Below, one piece after another: positions 62,705 through 64,000 of a stretch of DNA of 64,000 nucleotides. A program made the translations under genes and the position numbers. The first letter of the stretch is position 1, and the number at the start of each line of letters is the position of its first letter. The stretch spans positions 1-64,000 of the forward strand of contig RAYM01000012.1 in assembly GCA_003611805.1 (NCBI GenBank), read 5' to 3'. A model generated the notes under the pieces. It was given only the letters and a program-made list of their open reading frames with translations. It searched no databases and was not told the DNA's origin. Source of the DNA: a bacterium 1xD42-87 (GTDB lineage Bacteria > Bacillota > Clostridia > Lachnospirales > Lachnospiraceae).

Positions 62705-64000
62705 TCACAAATCGGAAATCTGCACCAGCTTCAGGTTCGATTTAACCTTTGCCTCCAGATTCAGTTTCTCGTCAAACCGGAACGCCGTATACATATAGAT
62801 ATAATCCGCGTTTATCTTCGCCTTTTTCGCGTAGAGCAGCAGATTCTCGTAATCCTCATAGGTCATGGGTTTCTCCCAGTTGCACAGCCCGATTAACGTG
62901 CGCCCTTCCTCATCCTGCGCGATGATGTCCAGCGACCCCACCTTGCCGATCCACTCGCCGATCGTACCGCAGTTGATCGGCAGCCTGTGCCGGTCACCCA
63001 GCCTTGCCAGATGCTGCCTGCACACCTGCTTGAAATAGCCGGACACATAACGCCTGAAATCCCGCATGATATAGTGGTTGTAAAACTCTCCCACCGAAAG
63101 CATCTGCAGATCGCTCAGATGAGGGTACATATAGGTATAGTAAAAATCTACAAAAGGATGGCTGATCCGGTAGATTCCCTTCTGCACGTTCTCCTTGCCC
63201 GCCGTATCGTAGGAAAACACTTTCTCCACCAGTTCCAGTTCAATCAGATTCTTTAAATAGACGCTGATCTTGGCACGGGAAAACTCCGTGTGCTGATGCA
63301 GGTCGTTTAATTTATAATTTCCCGCCGCAATGGACGCCATAATGGTATTGTAGACACCCGGCTCCCTGAGCTGTTCCGTGAGAATGCGCTCACCCTCCTC
63401 GAAGAGAAAGCTGTTGCAGTCGAGAATGTTGCGGCAGATGTTCTGCTGAATCGTCAGCCTGTCGTCAAACTGGTTCCACAGACCGGGGATCCCGCCTAAG
63501 ATCGCGTAAGCCTCCACACATTCCTCGATACGGAAATTCGGGAACCGCTCCACCAGGTCCGCAAAGGGCATCTCCTTGATCTTAAGAAGCCCTGAAAGCT
63601 CGTAAGCCGCCTCCCCGATTCTGGTAATCATGCTGTTTTCAATCCAGCCGATGGAAGAGCTCACCAGAATGACCATCACATCATCCCGGTTCCACTGGCT
63701 GTGCACAAAAGTCACCAGCTCTTTCATAAAATTATCGCTGGCACGCACAATGTTCTGGAACTCATCGATTACCAGCACTTTCTTCCCTGTAACGCGGTGT
63801 GCCAGCTTCTCAAAAATCTCCTGAAATGTTGGAAACTTTTCCACCACATAGCCGTCGTGGGTAAGCTGCCTGCCCCACTGATAAGCCTGCTCCCTCTCCG
63901 AACATGCTCTTGCCAGATAATAATACCCCGGACGATCCTTCATAAATTCCTTTACAAGCGCGGTCTTACCGATATGTTTCTGCCCGTAAACAATCAGAAT
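62705..64000 (-). CDS. Archaeal-type ATPase (DUF234-like), cut by the window end
   Basis: At least 431 residues, N-terminus missing. The first visible residues carry Walker A (GQKHIGKTALVKE); Walker B is KKVLVIDEFQNIV and a sensor region VILVSSSIGW. A winged helix (AKISVYLKNLIELELVEKV) and a C-terminal DUF234-like nuclease-fold region (SLDIIAQDEEGRTLIGLCNWE) follow. Such ATPases are often linked to mobile elements or defence; role unknown. It starts upstream of the window and ends 21 bp before topB. Confidence 0.83.
   Translation of the reverse strand: MLIVYGQKHIGKTALVKEFMKDRPGYYYLARACSEREQAYQWGRQLTHDGYVVEKFPTFQEIFEKLAHRVTGKKVLVIDEFQNIVRASDNFMKELVTFVHSQWNRDDVMVILVSSSIGWIENSMITRIGEAAYELSGLLKIKEMPFADLVERFPNFRIEECVEAYAILGGIPGLWNQFDDRLTIQQNICRNILDCNSFLFEEGERILTEQLREPGVYNTIMASIAAGNYKLNDLHQHTEFSRAKISVYLKNLIELELVEKVFSYDTAGKENVQKGIYRISHPFVDFYYTYMYPHLSDLQMLSVGEFYNHYIMRDFRRYVSGYFKQVCRQHLARLGDRHRLPINCGTIGEWIGKVGSLDIIAQDEEGRTLIGLCNWEKPMTYEDYENLLLYAKKAKINADYIYMYTAFRFDEKLNLEAKVKSNLKLVQISDL

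Overview
The window looks like a chromosomal segment of a spore-forming, anaerobic, Lachnospiraceae-like member of the Clostridia. The signs are spoIVA, a SpoVAF/GerA germination protein and a CotF-like coat protein, the oxygen-sensitive nrdDG ribonucleotide reductase, a GGGtGRT protein paired with an Fe-S scaffold-like protein, moderate GC content and very short intergenic gaps. No rRNA, tRNA or CRISPR array was seen. Both ends cut genes: a hydrophobic C-terminus at the left and an ATPase at the right.

Layout. 0-11 kb holds two ABC-permease systems. One has a response regulator, a histidine kinase without membrane segments, an ATPase and a large FtsX permease. The other has an ATPase, an FtsX permease and a protein joining an XRE DNA-binding domain to an FtsX-type permease. 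An EAL-domain remnant, a zinc-ribbon membrane protein and a MATE exporter lie between them. 11-18 kb has pdxR divergent from pdxST (de novo PLP synthesis), then a beta-glucosidase/mannose-6-phosphate isomerase fusion and an SGNH esterase. 18-25 kb has a germination protein, a chemoreceptor, dut and nrdDG under probable NrdR control. 25-34 kb has a WYL regulator with a HAD phosphatase, RNase HI, a membrane-anchored MutS-like ATPase, a nucleoside-salvage group (adenosine-type deaminase, cytidine deaminase, purine nucleoside phosphorylase), an XRE-methyltransferase fusion and decayed genes. 34-45 kb has an osmoprotectant transporter, spoIVA, a lactonase-fold protein and a polyamine operon (XRE-cupin regulator plus potABCD) that ends in a MITE-like element. 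45-53 kb has a lipoprotein, a PIN-like protein, an esterase, a hybrid histidine kinase, a coat protein and two large exported proteins. 53-56 kb is an AT-rich island of mobile-element debris with GNAT, DUF3795 and DJ-1-type genes. 56-64 kb has the GGGtGRT pair, a GGDEF protein, a hexapeptide-repeat protein overlapping topB, and an archaeal-type ATPase.

The most unusual signal is a family of modular palindromic elements of about 60-160 bp lying between co-directional genes. The better copies have an outer stem beginning near GTGAAAA or GTGAGAA, variable inner hairpins, and then a conserved GGAGAATGCC/GGCATTCTCC hairpin just before the next ribosome binding site. Several copies supply the stop codon of the upstream gene. 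Other notable signals are a terminator-like hairpin that buries the spoIVA ribosome binding site, several multidomain fusions (GH1-ManA, XRE-FtsX, XRE-methyltransferase) and many decayed genes. All assignments come from reading the sequence; no database search was run.
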